Below, one piece after another: positions 36,701 through 49,163 of a DNA stretch of 64,000 nt. The stretch covers positions 10,656,501 to 10,720,500 of the forward strand of contig CM062204.1 in assembly GCA_031216445.1 (NCBI GenBank). Reading direction: 5' to 3'. The notes beneath the pieces are model-generated. The model saw nothing but the letters and a program-made list of their open reading frames with translations, searched no databases and was not told where the DNA came from. This DNA comes from Lateolabrax maculatus. Its lineage: Eukaryota; Chordata; Actinopteri; Acropomatiformes; Lateolabracidae. Position numbers and translations under genes: made by a program. Every line of letters starts with the position of its first letter. Position 1 is the stretch's first letter.

Positions 36701-39700
36701 CCAATGTTTGTTCAATTAATACTTGTGATCATTTTCCTGTCTTTTGTTTTCCTCTTCATTTTTGCATTTCGTCACATTTGGAGACTAAATCTGAAAAGGT
36801 GATTTCGTAAGTTTTTGTAGTATGGAATGCTGATAAGTTTCTACCCACACCTTCATTACTCAGATCTCCATATTTACTCAATTTTTGCATTTTTTATTTC
36901 TGTACAGGAAAAAGGTCTGCTCTTCTTAAAGCATGATGTGCATTAAGTGTTGCACCAGCTTATTAGCAGCCTTAAGCTACAGTGTAGAGTTAACAGTTTT
37001 TATTCCCCTCTGCACTGTGTTTTGATCTGTATTGATTTCCATCATCTTACATTCCAACTCCATGAAAATCTTCTGGTCTTTTTCTGCAGCTGATTGAGAT
37101 CAATTATTTGAAATGGTGTAATTACTTACCGGTGTAAGCTTCCTATAAATGTATGTGAAGCTGATGTTTGTAAAGAGGAAAGAGAATCCAGGTGGAGGTC
37201 TGTTGTATCTTAAACCTCTGCTTCTCAAAGCTGTTTTCATGGAAATGCATGATCATTTTTATACCACCCTTTTATTAGTACAGTTCCTTTTTCATTCATG
37301 AAAAGCACATTAAGCGGGTTATGCTTTGCATGTGCGGATAGCTGAAGATACAGTAAAGTTTAGATTATTTCATGTTATTTCATGATACTTGGATTGCAAG
37401 TCATCAATCACTTGCAGAATAAAAATTGCAAACCAAAATTTAATTGAAAATTGTGAATACCTGATGGCTGGAGGTAAAGATGAAGGTTTTTCTGGCTTTA
37501 AGGACAGGATACAGGATAGCTTGCTCTGGTCAACTTAACCTTGTTTGAATATAATCGTGTCCTAGTTCTATTGTTTGTGATAACCTTATTAACCACTAAT
37601 GGTTTATGTGATTGAAGTGCTCCTGGTGAAGCATTGACGGATTTACTTAACCTTTTCCTTATGTTTGTTGTTTGAAAAATGAAATGCAGTGTTTAACACG
37701 TCAAGATGGGAAGAAAATTGGGCTGAATTGTCAGAAATGTCATGTGCCAACAAAATTAATGTTTGTTTTAACACCAACTCACATTCAAATACTTTTGTTG
37801 CCATTTTATCAGCCCCCTTTTTAGCTTTTTGTTTTCTGTTTGAATTGAATACAAAATAAGCAATAATTTTGTTGGATTTCTTGATTGTCACACTCAACTA
37901 ATACAAATTATAAACTTGCTCTTTAAGGACGGACAGGAACTCTTGCTTAACTAATGTCTCAATCTGGACTCAATCTAAAAGTCTATGACTTGGGATTCAA
38001 ACCTCCCACATTTAACATCTGGCTCTTCATTTTCTAAACTCAAAATGTCTCTACAATTTTACATATTTGATCTACATGGGACTCTTGTCAGCTTATGTTG
38101 ACATTTATTTTGTTTTCTCTTGTGCTCTGCAGGGCAGTAAAGTGCAGACCAGGGTGGGCCTCCTCATGCTGCTGTGTACATGGATCAGCAACTGTCCAAT
38201 AGCTGTCACACACTTTCTACACAATCAGGAAAACGTTCCTTTTGTATCCTTGAAGCAGCTCACAAGCCGTTCACCAATTTCATTACAATACATGTATATA
38301 TCTAGTCATAGTTTTGTTAACAAACAAACTAATCAGTAAGAATGGGAACATTATATTGCACTTCCGGGTCACAAAGGGGGGTGTGGGAGTCTGAAACTGA
38401 ATGGTGTTGAATGAATCCTTAACTCGGGACTCCTGTAGCTGACAGCACAAATCTCAGAGAACCTGGGAGAGGATGAAAGGCTGGTGCAGGGCCTGTGTGC
38501 GCTGCTTCTCGGCATCTGCATCTATTACAACGACAACTCGCTGGAAAACTACACCAAGTAAGCTTCAGCTCACACACGAACATGAACTGCTTTTTTGCTT
38601 TTTAGTCTAAAATCCCACGTCACATGCATGTAGCCTGGTGTTCTGCTGTCAAAACTGAATTATTTAATTTGCATTTGACAGCCAGTTTGGATTTAACTAA
38701 TTGGGTACGAAAGTACAGCTACGAGTAATGATCCTTCATTTCTTTCCTTAATTTGTTATTACAGTGATTCATCCATGCCCTGGGTCTTTGTCTGCAATAA
38801 ATGTGCACATATAGTATATTAACATTTAAAAACACATACATGTATAAGTGATTACAGTTTTCCAGAATTGTACATATGTCAGCCAAAGTTCTCTAAATGC
38901 TCTTACCTGATAACGCGAACTAGGATTCAGATTATGTGAATTATGTCAACACAGTGACTGTTATAAAAGCTGTGTCCGGTTTAAGACCTGCCATGTCGTC
39001 TCTGTACTCCTCAGAGAGAAGCTAAAGCAGCTCATTGAGAAGCGGATTGGAAAGGAAAACTTTGTAGAGAAACTGGGCTTCATCACCAAACATGAGCTGT
39101 ACTCGCGGGCGGCTCAGAAGCCGCAGCCCATCTTCCCGTCTCCAGAGCAGATGCTGTTCGACCACGAGTTCACCAAGCTGGTCAAAGAACTTGAGGGTCA
39201 GTTGGAGACATCCAGCGATAATTGATTTGTCATGGCAGTTGCAAAATTTCCTGGAGTTTTTACCAATTATGTATACCGATACTCTATACAGGTGTGATCA
39301 CCAAAGCAGTTCACAAATCCAGCGAGGAGGAGAAGAAGGAAGAGGAGGTGAAAAAGACATTAGAGCAACATGACAACATCGTAACTCAGTATAAAGAGCT
39401 GATCAGAGAACAGGTAAACAGAGCTAAGTGATAGTGCCATTTTCAATTCTGCATGCAGTTTGTTTTTGTGTAGATTTGATGTTATTTATATTTGATTTTG
39501 ATTGTGTGATCCTCAGGATTCTCAGATCCAGGAGCTGAAAGAGCAGATAACGTCCATGTCGTCTCAGAACGAACAGATGCAGACTACAATCACCCAACAG
39601 CTGTCCCAGATCCAGCAGCACAAAGATCAGTACAACATCCTCAAGCTGAAATTAGGTGGGTTCACCGCAATGGTTGACTGGTAACAAGTGTTTTGTGTCC

Positions 39701-40991
39701 TCTAGAAAGACAGAGTACTTATTTTTGTTAATTGAAAAATGCAGTTTAAAGAGAAATAGTTGGCCCAATCTGAATTAACGATGTGCACATTTTGACAGTT
39801 AAATGCTTTTAATTACATTTTTGTGTGATATTTCTATCACACAAGAGATATGGGGCAACAGAGATGTGCAGAGACATCGCAAGATACAGTTTTAACACAG
39901 TGTGCACAGGGTAACAACATGCATGAGCAGAGAGGTTTTAAAGGAGTAGTTCAACATTTTAGGGAAATACACTATTTGCTTTTTTTTTTGACAAACACAA
40001 TGTGAAAATGACAATTTGTGGTTTTAGGTGGGTTATTTGACAATTTCTTAGCAAACAACCGGAAGGTGTAGTGTTTTCATGGAGTCTTGTCGTCTTAGTG
40101 AGGTTGCGAAGTTTGGTATCATTAAACCTGTACAGAAACATATACTAAAATTTGTGCTCCCCGGCCATATCTGGCAGTAGGCTTGAGTTGTGGAATTATG
40201 GTGGATAGAGAAACTGTTTGTTATTCAGTAAACAATTACATCATATAGCTACAAAAAGAAAATAAACTTTTTTTTGCATTTCTGTTTGTCTCTGGATTAA
40301 ACAAATGTGATACAACATTTTAAATAGTGAGCTTTCAATTTCCTGTAAGTGTATTTTTGAACTCTGGACAGAACTAACTAAGTGAAACAATCTAAATTCT
40401 TCCATTAATACGATTATTTTATGTATTAGAGCCACGCTGATAAATCGGCCAACATGGCATTATCAGACTTCTTTAACTCCCAAATATCAAAATCATTATT
40501 GCCCCCAAAAAACTGTCATTGTCCAATTCTGTATTTTATAATGGCAGTAAAAAAATCTTGAACCTTAAACCTTGAATCTGACATTTTGACGGAGTATGTG
40601 TGTGGTTATAGGTAAGGACAACCAGAGTCAGTCTAACAACCAGGGAGACAGCTCACAGATGAACGGGCTGCAGACAGAGGAGCTCACACAGCTCAGAGAG
40701 GAGGTGGAGGAGCTCCGCAAGCAGCACACACTCCTTGAAACACAACTCAGTGACAAAGACGCAATCATCAACACCCTGGTTAGTAAATGTCCACTTACTG
40801 TGTGTGTGTGTGTGTATGTGTGTGTCTGTGTGTGTGTGTGTGTGTGTACTCAATGCTGATTTCAGGGGCCCAAAGCTAAACATTAAATAAAACCAGCAAA
40901 GAACTCAAGAGAAATGTTTTTTCAGAGCTGTTGAGCCGTTGTCAGGAAGCGCAGAGTTTATCAGAGTTTATCAGAGTTTATCAGAGTTCAT

Positions 40992-41028
<37 letters not shown>

Positions 41029-43780
41029 TGTGTTTGTGTTTGTGTAAGCTTCAAGTGGAGGCAGAAGAGCTGTGCAGGCGAAACACACTCCTGCAGACAC
41101 AGCTCAGTGACAGTTTCCCAAACTGCGACGGTGGTTCAACCACCAAAACATGATTGATTGGTAGACAAACTGCCTTCCAAGTCACCACTGTTGCCTGAAA
41201 AACAGTTGACATCATTACACAAATTGTGTTTAGTTTTGTCTGGTCAGAAATATACATAACACATAAACAGCAGGTAGACTTTATAATAATAATAAATAAT
41301 AAATGAGATATACTGAACTTCACACTACACCTTCACAGTTGTGGTAACAGCCAGACAACATCACAGTAATGGTTGCCTTCTGAAGTCGTCAGGTAAACCA
41401 AGTTACAGCAACAAACACATTCTTGCAACAGAACTTCAAACTATATTTGGAAACGACTCTTTTGAGAAACATTTTCAACAACTGGTCGGTTAATTGTTTA
41501 GTGGATCAACAGAAAATGTATGGGCGACTATTTTGATAATCTATTAATCGCCCATGTTACTTCTTAAACAAAAACTCCACATTTCAACACGTCTTAGTTT
41601 TGACTTCTTAAGTGTGATTGTTTGCCGCCTTTTTTGTATTATGTTATTGTGAATTGAATATCTTTGTTTTGGAGTAGAGACAGAAAGAAGAAGATTTAAA
41701 GATGTCACCTTAGGCCTCTGAAAACTGAAAACTGAAAAACCTTTCACGTTTTTCTGAAATTTGAAAAACTAAAAGGTTAATATAAATAATAAGATTAAAA
41801 TAGTCACCAGATTAATCAATACAATTTATTAAGTAATAAGTAGAATATAATCTTATAATAAGAGCTGTATGTATAGTTTTACTTTGATCCTGTCACAGTG
41901 AAAATGACATTATAGTGTATCACTAATATATTATGTTTTCACTGTATGTAACTCTAGAGGTCAGAGGCGTCACAGGCAGCAGAGGGTTCAGCAGGAGGAC
42001 CCGACAACACAGAACTGCTCAAGGTGGGATTCATCACTGGACACTTCCCCTTTGAAACTTGAACTTGATTGAAACTTATGTTTTGTTTTTATAAACCTTT
42101 AAAAAAAAAAAAAAAAAACATGTAAGAGCATGAAACTGGCTGGTATTATTCTATATTTTGCTTATTGTCAGCAAATGATGAAGATAATTCGTTATGCAGA
42201 TAATGAATTTATATATTCCATATATTTTTGGAAGTGTTGATTGACTTTGTTTGTTGCAGGAGCTGGAGGCTCTGAGGGGTCAGGTCCAGTCGCAGTCGGC
42301 AGAAATCAACCAGATGAAGACGGAGAGACAGGAGCTGCTGAGACGAGCTGAAGCTGGGGTAAACATCATGCAAATATGGCATTTTGTGTCAAATTTATCA
42401 TATTATTCTTAACAGATACTGAATAAATGAAAATTCCACTGGTTTCTCTCAGTCCTCAGACGCAGTCCCCAGCAGTGACAGCTCATTAGACGCTGCCAAG
42501 TTGGCAGAACTGGAGAGCAGACTCGCAGCACAGACGACTGAGACAGAGAGACTCAAGGTGTGTGGAATGACTGTTTAGCAAAATGTCTGTAGGACCGTGA
42601 TCTCTGAAGCGTTACGCTACCTCACCCTGTTTTACTTCCAATATTTAAACACCAGTTGGCTCTGACATCTTTGAACTTAATTGTTTATTCATAAGATGTA
42701 TTTATGGATCATGTTATTCAACACCTACACCCTCCACCTGTCATTGTATCTTCCTCCTCTGTCCCCTCTCTCTTCTTCGTTGGTTCAGGAGGAGGCAAAG
42801 AGCTCGTCGCAGAGCCGGGCGGAACTGGAGCAGCAGCTGGCTTCAGCCACCAGCACGGTGGCCATCCTGCAGACGGAGAAAGCAAAGCTGCAAGTGGAGG
42901 TGCAAGAGTCCAAGAAGGAGCAGGACGACCTGCTGATGCTCCTGGCAGACCAGGACCAGAAGATCCACGGCCTCAAACAGAGACTCAAAGACCTGGGAGA
43001 GATGGTAGACAAACTTTCAGTTTAATATATATTTTTTTCTAATTCACCAGGAGTTTCCACTCAGCCCTTCATGTTAAAAAGCCTGAAAGGCTGAAAGGCT
43101 TTATAACTGCTGTGAAACCTCACTCATCCAAACTGTGGAGTTTGCACAGACGAGACAAAACGCTAGTTTGACTGAATGACAGTAAAATACAGGAGTAGAA
43201 AATATGAAATAACATTTGAAATAATAACCCGACATCTAAAATATTATTTATTGCTGCTTTAAGAAGGAATATTTTTTTATAAAGGTTAAATTTAGGTCTA
43301 TTTTACTCAAAGTGGGAACAAACATAAGATTATTTTGGGTGATTTGATATGGGTGTCACAACCGGCTGGACCAAATTTGACTGAGTTGCTCCGGTCTGGG
43401 CCAGATGGTGATGATAGTGAGAATTATGACAGAAATTATTGGTTGGCAAAAAACACACACACAAAGTAATGACGATAAAAACTCAAACTATTACTAAGTA
43501 AATGACAATCTTTTATAATAAATCAAAGAATGGCGACAGCTATAGACTGAATGCTTAAAGACCTGAACATTTTAAATGCAAACCGAAAATGAGACTAGTA
43601 ATCTTTATGATAGAGCAACAACTACAAAGACATTGCTTCGTGTCCTGACCACTCAGCTGTGTCTTGTGTGTTTGCTTTAGTTAGACTGTGACACTTTCCT
43701 TGCAGGTGGACGATGAAGACGACCTCGATGCCAGGGACCAAACAGACGACGATGACGAGGAGGATGAAGATGAGGACTAG
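27785..43780 (+). CDS. USO1: General vesicular transport factor p115 (26 coding exons)
   Basis: A Golgi/ER-Golgi tether that acts with Rab1, GM130 and SNAREs. Exons: 27785-27850, 28953-29039, 30172-30236, 30387-30463, 30687-30698, 32159-32259, 32349-32451, 32655-32710, 32871-32991, 33121-33299, 33410-33550, 33666-33754, 33858-34012, 34381-34586, 34751-34771, 38133-38243, 38439-38557, 39015-39196, 39292-39413, 39517-39655, 40612-40778, 41958-42023, 42260-42358, 42453-42557, 42789-43004, 43706-43780. Together 2880 nt, 959 aa (human 962). The start MNFFRGVMGGQTAGPQ matches the family. Residues to about 635 form the armadillo globular head. Then a long coiled-coil tail runs to about 930, with KEQDDLLMLLADQDQKI near its end. 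The protein ends in the acidic DDDDEEDEDED-type C-terminus that binds GM130. All splice sites are GT-AG. Confidence 0.97.
28300..28445 (-). repeat. Dispersed repeat copy in USO1 intron 1
   Basis: Carries the 'attatcgatttatctgctgatta' and 'ccagagtccaaggtgaca' signatures of the interspersed family also seen at 41450, 49425 and 52240-54195. Ends are approximate. Confidence 0.5.
30687..30698 (+). other. USO1: 12-nt USO1 microexon
   Basis: ATGAATCGGAAG sits between a pyrimidine-rich acceptor (ccctacag) and a gtaaaa donor. It is phase 1-1 and adds DESE-type acidic residues between the 30463 donor and the 32159 acceptor. Omission keeps the frame, so it may be optional. Inclusion brings the acidic loop close to the human length. 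Confidence 0.6.
30986..31039 (+). other. USO1: Candidate extra USO1 cassette exon
   Basis: A 54-nt open segment in the intron 30699-32158, with acceptor ctctcgcag and donor G|gtcagt. It is phase 1-1, matching its neighbours, and would insert DAVTPLPVSGKQKNVSMP. A second acceptor at 31011-31012 would give a 27-nt version with the same phase. It is not counted in the 959-residue product. It may be chance, since the donor is of ordinary strength. Confidence 0.35.
34751..34771 (+). other. USO1: 21-nt USO1 cassette exon (GDKIVRR)
   Basis: A phase 0-0 exon with acceptor ttttgcag and donor gtaagt, encoding GDKIVRR between ILSQ and GSKVQTR. Mammalian p115 isoforms differ by a 7-residue GDKIDRR-type insert at this point. 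This is therefore a conserved alternative microexon in the armadillo head. Confidence 0.75.
35506..35544. repeat. Perfect 15-bp inverted repeat, 9-nt loop
   Basis: CAAAGACTCCCATTG and its exact reverse complement are separated by nine bases in the 3.4-kb USO1 intron. The transcript would form a stable hairpin. No longer flanking complementarity was seen, so it is short for a miRNA precursor. Confidence 0.8.
36190..36450 (+). mobile_element. Degraded non-LTR retrotransposon fragment
   Basis: Contains 'gacggagtgggagattgac', 'ctcagcggctgaatataa' and 'gtggaggtattccagacacatcc'. These resemble the 3' coding end of abundant teleost LINEs, as remembered. The frames are broken. Family assignment is not attempted. 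Confidence 0.4.
39938..40240 (+). repeat. Dispersed TTAA-type repeat in USO1 intron
   Basis: Starts TTAAAGGAGTAGTTCAAC followed by ATTTTAGGGAAATACAC, matching the 6979 element. It then continues with a 'gtggttttaggtgggtta' block. It appears internally deleted, and the right end is uncertain. Confidence 0.5.
40801..41044. repeat. Two (TG)n tracts flanking a 10-bp tandem repeat
   Basis: (TG)n runs at 40801-40848 and about 40995-41044. Between them, 40951-40990 holds four tandem copies of [tg]cagagtt[tc]a-type decamers (TCAGAGTTTA). All lie directly downstream of the 40612-40778 exon of USO1. Confidence 0.9.
41049..41118 (+). pseudogene. Duplicated fragment of USO1 exon 40612-40778
   Basis: The segment GTGGAGG...AAACACACTCCT...ACACAGCTCAGTGAC resembles 40704-40756 of the upstream exon, with an extra 3-nt codon near its start. 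It would read LQVEAEELCRRNTLLQTQLSD, so coiled-coil heptads persist. An acceptor-like 'gtgtaag' precedes it, but no donor in the right phase follows. It is therefore probably a dead partial exon duplication. Confidence 0.55.
41450..41830 (+). repeat. Dispersed repeat copy in USO1 intron
   Basis: Contains 'ggttaattgtttagtggatcaacagaaaatg' type sequence and 'cgactattttgataatc', shared with the 28300, 49425 and 52240-54195 copies. Ends approximate. Confidence 0.5.
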
Positions 43781-44615
43781 AGCAAAAACACTGAAAGAAG
43801 GAAAAGGAGAGATGGGAATTTGTCTGTCAGCAGGCAAGAAAAGACTTTGCAGAAACACACCTGAGAAACTGAAGCATAGGACTAATATATTGAAGCAGTT
43901 TCTCTTTCCAGCTGCCATGCTATCTTCATTTTTATTTCCCCCCTCTGTCACATCACATGTACATGTTAGTTATTTGGACATTTTTTTTTTGTTCAAGATG
44001 TGGTTCTTCAGTTTTCAGTGACAGCTAAAAGAGGTTGAACATGTCAGTGCATTCATCTCTGCCACTCTTACCATCAGTTCGTGATGGATTTTACCAGTCT
44101 TGTGTTAATTGTATGTATTGTCATATAGTGCTAGGTTAATTTTGACACACAAGTCATCTGGGAAAGTTAGAGAGGATGATTTAAAATGTAGCAAAAAAAA
44201 GCAAACATAACACTTTTGATATTATTCTTGTTTTATTATAAACATGCTGGTGAGCTCTTCAGGCTTTCTCCCATCCTGCTCTGCTGCCCTCACCAGATGT
44301 ACGATGCACCTACGGTATTAGGATCACCTGCAACACGTCACTGTGCTGAATTTATCTGCCTTCACACCCCAATCAGTTCAAGTTCAGTGTGTCACTGTAT
44401 TTTAACTCACTCAGAGTTGTTCAATTTTACTTTGACGACACAACCTAACGGCTCTACAATATGCTGCAAAACACTGACAGAAAACATGTAAAGACAAAAA
44501 AGATATTTTTGCAACTTTTTGTCCAGTTCCGGCATCAAGCTTCTGTATGATATTGTGTAACTTATCAATTTATGAGCCACAGTGAAATGAATAAAGAATC
44601 TATCAGTCTTTATGC
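43781..44615 (+). other. USO1: USO1 3'UTR with poly(A) signal
   Basis: Non-coding sequence after the TAG stop. AATAAA at 44590-44595 is a good end signal. A second AATAAA at 44973-44978 could give a longer transcript. Confidence 0.6.
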
Positions 44616-47600
44616 CTGTATGGAGGAATAATTGTAGATAAATTAAATTTTACTAAATCCACAATGGGACTTTTGTATTTGTCTTTCAGGATTATTTTTG
44701 TCTGAAAAATTGGGCTGGATAAAAATGTCCATACAAATATCATACCTGGGTTTCAGTATCTTTCTGGTACTGCCATGTACTCGCTACTTCGGATTTGCCA
44801 AACACATTTTGGCAAAAAATCTGTTTTCTAGCAAAGACCTCTGACATTTCTAGGACATGACAATAACAGAGAAGTGTTCTTTTTGATACGTTTGCTGATT
44901 AGAAACTCCTGCATTTCAAATGTATCGTACACAAATGTTTCAGGAACCAGGAAATGTCTGGTATCTAGTATGAATAAAGCATAAATGTCTGATCAAGCAT
45001 TCAGTGCCAACTTCAGGTACTTGATATGTCTTTTGAGGTGCATTTAGATGCCTTTATTAGATAGAAATACACAAGAGACGTCAGGAAATGAGGATAAGAG
45101 AGATGCGACAATGGTCCCCAGCCGGATTTGAACCAGGGACATTGTGGTTCACGGTTGTCTTAACACTAAGACACATGCTGCTTCAGCAACAATTTGATCC
45201 GAAAAGAAAAGAAGTGTGGTTTCGATACGCAGCCCTTATGCGACTAATGAGCAAATAATAACAGACCTTACGATTATATGTAGACAAAAAGACAACTTTT
45301 AAACTGCTTTACTGGTCACTTGGACAATATAGACATCAACACTGTACAAGATTGAACTCGCAACTTCTCTAATTTCCCATTTCCATCCAACATAAGAGGC
45401 ATCAAAGAAAATACAAAGCGGCTTTTGTAGAAATAAAGGGGGGAAAAAATCTATACTGAGAGAAAAGCACAAAAACGTAACTCTACCTTATCCTTTCGCT
45501 TAAGGATTTATACAAGAAACAAACATTCCCCAACCTGAGATAATATTTCTCTGCTCAGTTACAAATACAACATGACACTCTTTCATATACAGCCACCTTT
45601 TACCAACAAATCCCTGAGAATAATTTGCCATCTGGGTCCAGTCCTTCATTAGTTGCTGAAAAACAGGCAATATCTCATTCTTTGGACAGCATACAAACTA
45701 AAACACCTGTGACGTCCACAATATAACAGTGAATCATGTCCACAGTGCATGTATAAGCTACCCACAGACTCTTTCAACCCAATTTAACCTGAAGGGAGTC
45801 CAGTAGCAGCAGTGAAACAATGCTTATAACTGAATAGTTTCTAAAAGACACAAAGTTTCTGACTCCTCTGAGAAAAACGTGTCTTTTTTTATGCACATGG
45901 GGAGGCTACATGGACAAACCCACGACTGTGTTTCTGAAGACACCTGTGTCTGTTTTACGCTCTCAGAAGAGTTTCGAAAGCCAGACAACTTGTCCGAGCA
46001 GTTCAACTATTCGACCACTGAGCCTCCGAGGGACAGGAGACCGATTACATACTCCACACTTGGTTTTAAGTTAAACCACGCCTAAAAGCTCCGGAAGCAG
46101 AACGAACACTTCGTCGTCACGTAGAAAAACATCTTGTTTGCCATGTTTCCACACAGCCCTGCCCAGATGACAAGGCACACTGCTGGCTCTCCACTCCTTC
46201 AGCCTGAGGTCAGGTCAGGAGGAACTCCCTCTGGTTTGACACACTGTGTGAAAAAACATTGACTGTGTTGTGTACAGTAGATAAATTCATTGTAAATGTC
46301 ATTCACCTGGTTACTATGTTGCTGTGTGCAAGTCCAGCAAAGGACTTATTGTGATCACAAGCATGAGGTGGAGGTTTTCAGGAAGGAGGTGTTGAGTTTG
46401 TAACAAACCGGAAATGAGGAATCCTTTTACATACAGCTCAGGTTATCAACACAGTTAAAGCTCATACATAAAGTCTTGTGCTGTACTTGACAAAGTCGTA
46501 GCGCAGCGCAGGACAGGCAGACAGAGATGAACTCACCTCAGTGAGTTTTCTATGAATTCCTCTCAAGGCAGTTTATATTTTGTTTGTTTAAACAAACATT
46601 TAAACATTTCTTCCTCGATAATCTTATGTAGTTATGAAGAGGGGAAGTCAATATGTAATGTGAAGAAAAAATGTACTATATCATAGTGTCCATCTGAAGT
46701 GTTGCTTTTCCTCCCAGTCACTATGACTGCTACATCAGAAGTTGGAGAAGGTGGAAACAGAAAAGACTGAATGCAATGTAAGTAATGTATTTCTCAAAAT
46801 TACTTAAAAAACTTATTTCTTTTTTTTTTTTTTTTAAAAAATGAGTGTGTGAGACTTGTGTAATGTCATGTCTTTGATGATCCTCAGGGTGGCCCCCTGC
46901 TGTCATGAATCCTCTTGTGATGTCCGTGTTTCAACACTGGGGGGCAACAAACGCCTTCAAACACAGATGTGCACCAAACGTCACTCACAAAATGACATAT
47001 TGTATGTTCTTTGAAATATTATACGAGGAATGCACAGAGGATTACAACAAGCTTCGGTTTCAATTGTTTAATATATCCCTAAAACCTAATCTGACGTAAC
47101 TTTTTAAAATTTCAGTTAATGTTAGAGTATTTAAGCAAAATACACTCTTTTTAACATCTTTCTCACCTGGAAGCTGTGAATCTACATTGTATTATCTAAT
47201 CATTATTCCTCTGTATCTATCTTGTACAGAGTGAATGTTGTGTTTTTCCACCATCAGTTAAGTCTCTATTCAGTCAGATGCCAGAAAAAGCAGCTGCACA
47301 CACAAAACCATATAGAATCCATGCAAAGTACCATGATATGTATCATGCAGTGAGTGTTCAACAACACGGTGACAGCTGTACAATGTACTGACCACATTTC
47401 ACCAGGTACACTCGCTTCAGGGCCCTGAGGCAAAACTGATCTGTGAGCCTCTTCTTCTCTCTTTCTGTGCTGCATTGTGTACATTGTTCCCTGTCGCCTT
47501 CGGGTTAATACCCATCAAATATAGTTCACACGTAAGGCTACACATGACAGCTTCATCGCTCCATTAATCAGTATGCTGTGCTCCAGGTTTCCTGTGTGTT

Positions 47601-48650
47601 ATTCAAATTAAAAACAATATTCTTTTTAGGAATAGGATACGTGTGTACAAATGTCAGCTGAAATAATGAAGATTTCATCTTCCAAAACATCTCATGAGCA
47701 AAGGTGTTTGATATCATTAAGGTAGAAGTAATTCATTATTCCTTTTTTCATTTCTCTGCACAGAGATTTTCATTGTTATTTGTGTGTGACAAATCACACA
47801 ACAATCCCAACACAAACTACAGATAAACTATTCTAACAAGTGTAAAGAAGCAAAACCTGTAAAAATAAACAAAACTCAAATAGTATTGTACTTACAGTAG
47901 ATACAGATGGTTTTGGTTTGGTTTTATTCTGATATAAAAACATTATATACCTAATTTACATGCAAAGATACATTATACACGATAAACTAGTTAGAATCTA
48001 ACTGACTCCAAAACAACCTCAACATAAAATACAAATATACCAAAAAGGAAATTTCCAGTAGCTTGACTGGAGGCCATCTGAGGTCTGAACCAGATTATTT
48101 TTAGAAGTAGTTGTCCAAATCTATAAAAATGTAGAAAGGCAAAACATTTTCTTTAATTCAGTAGAAACTCCTTTGTTGCATGTTGATGCAATAGTTTTGT
48201 TATTTTAAAGGAACAAAATGTGAGTAAAAACAGCACATAATAGGACTGCATCTGTGTATAGTTAACACATTACATCAACCAGGTATGGCAAAAAAAAAAA
48301 AAAAAAAAAACATAATAAAGATGTGAGTTTATGTAAGAAATTGTCTTTGACAATCAGGTCTGAAGTCCCTGAATTAACATTTTATGCTGGGAAATCGGAT
48401 TTTTAAAGCCTGTAGTTTTCTGTCACCCTTTAATGACACATTAATCAACTCAACCTGGATTGCCTCGCCCCTCCCTCCCTCCTCCTCCTCCTCCTCCTCC
48501 TCTCTCGTCGCATCCTGTGCTCGCATCTCTCCTCCTCCTCCTCCTCCTCCTCTTGTTTTTCTTTTTTTCTTCTCTCCCATGGTGACCGTGCGGCGTGTAG
48601 CCTGCACGAGGGACGCGTCCTGTCTGTGACCTTTTTTATTTATTTATTTA
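44616..48650. other. Intergenic stretch downstream of USO1
   Basis: AT-rich, with poly-A at 48289-48310 and the SINE described separately. Short frames at 45879-46085 and 46905-47099 have no domain or splice support. I see no gene. Confidence 0.5.
45038..45180 (-). mobile_element. tRNA-derived SINE
   Basis: On the minus strand a RNA polymerase III B box (GGTTCAAATCCGGC, 45121-45134) follows an A-box-like block. After it comes a 'ctggggacc...cctcatttcctgacgtctct' body and an 'aataaaggca' tail. This is the usual layout of teleost tRNA-SINEs. The match to a tRNA is only through the promoter, so it is not a functional tRNA gene. Confidence 0.65.
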
Positions 48651-48805
48651 TTTATTTCTCTCTCTGTCTCTCTCCGGGACTCCCAAGGTCATCACGGCCG
48701 TCACGACTTCTCAAGTGACCACCACCAACACCAACACCACCACCACCATGCAGCAGCAGCAGCAGCAGCCGGTGTCGTGACGCGCCCCTGCAGCTGCACC
48801 ACCTG

Positions 48806-48837
<32 letters not shown>

Positions 48838-48860
48838 GAGAGAGAGGGAGAGAGAGAGAC
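48476..48860. repeat. (CCT)n, (TTTA)n, (CCA)n and (GA)n low-complexity cluster
   Basis: CCT runs at 48476-48503 and 48531-48552, TTTA at about 48635-48657, ACC/CAC repeats at 48717-48748 and GA runs at about 48806-48860. All lie in the G+C-richer region around the candidate first exon, where polypyrimidine/polypurine tracts are common in vertebrate promoters. Confidence 0.85.
48748..48780 (+). other. Short upstream ORF (MQQQQQQPVS)
   Basis: ATG-(CAG)6-CCG-GTG-TCG-TGA. It lies 113 bases before the candidate main ATG at 48894. If transcribed it would act as a uORF in the leader. The (CAG)6 run is polymorphism-prone. Confidence 0.35.
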
Positions 48861-48893
48861 ACTGCCACCACCTGCCGACGCATCCCGCACCGC

Positions 48894-48908
48894 ATGACCG
48901 TCTCAAAG
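48894..48908 (+). CDS. Candidate first coding exon of an unidentified gene
   Basis: ATG ACC GTC TCA AAG is followed directly by a consensus donor (gtgagt), so a first exon would encode MTVSK in phase 0. The exon lies in a CpG- and GA-rich promoter-like block about 5.1 kb past the USO1 stop. No second exon is recognisable in the remaining 15 kb, which would be intron running off the window. I cannot identify the gene from five residues. The translation start could instead lie in a later exon, making this 5'UTR. Confidence 0.35.
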
Positions 48909-49132
48909 GTGAGTTCACTTTCAGTCCGACGCGCCGCGGCGGCTCGGTGGTTTTTTTCTCCTCTGGCGCTGCGCGGTACACGGATCGTGCCGGTGAGGGC
49001 TCGGACAGTTTTTTTTTGTTTGTTTGTTTGTTTGTTTGTTTGTTTTTTATATATATATGTTTCGGGCAGCACACTTGCAGCGTGGCTCAGCTGCGGCTCC
49101 GCCACGCGGCTCCACAGCCTCCTGTGACCGGC

Positions 49133-49134
<2 letters not shown>

Positions 49135-49163
<29 letters not shown>
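49135..49163. repeat. (GT)n microsatellite
   Basis: About 14 GT units in the putative first intron. A (TTTG)n run precedes it at 49016-49043. Confidence 0.9.

Noticed and set aside
45121..45134. Possible tRNA gene (B box)
   Set aside because: There is no acceptor stem or anticodon arm. The layout and a related second copy show a SINE.
48777..49127. Arginine/glutamate-repeat open frame
   Set aside because: It is translation of (GA)n and other simple repeats and crosses the candidate splice donor.
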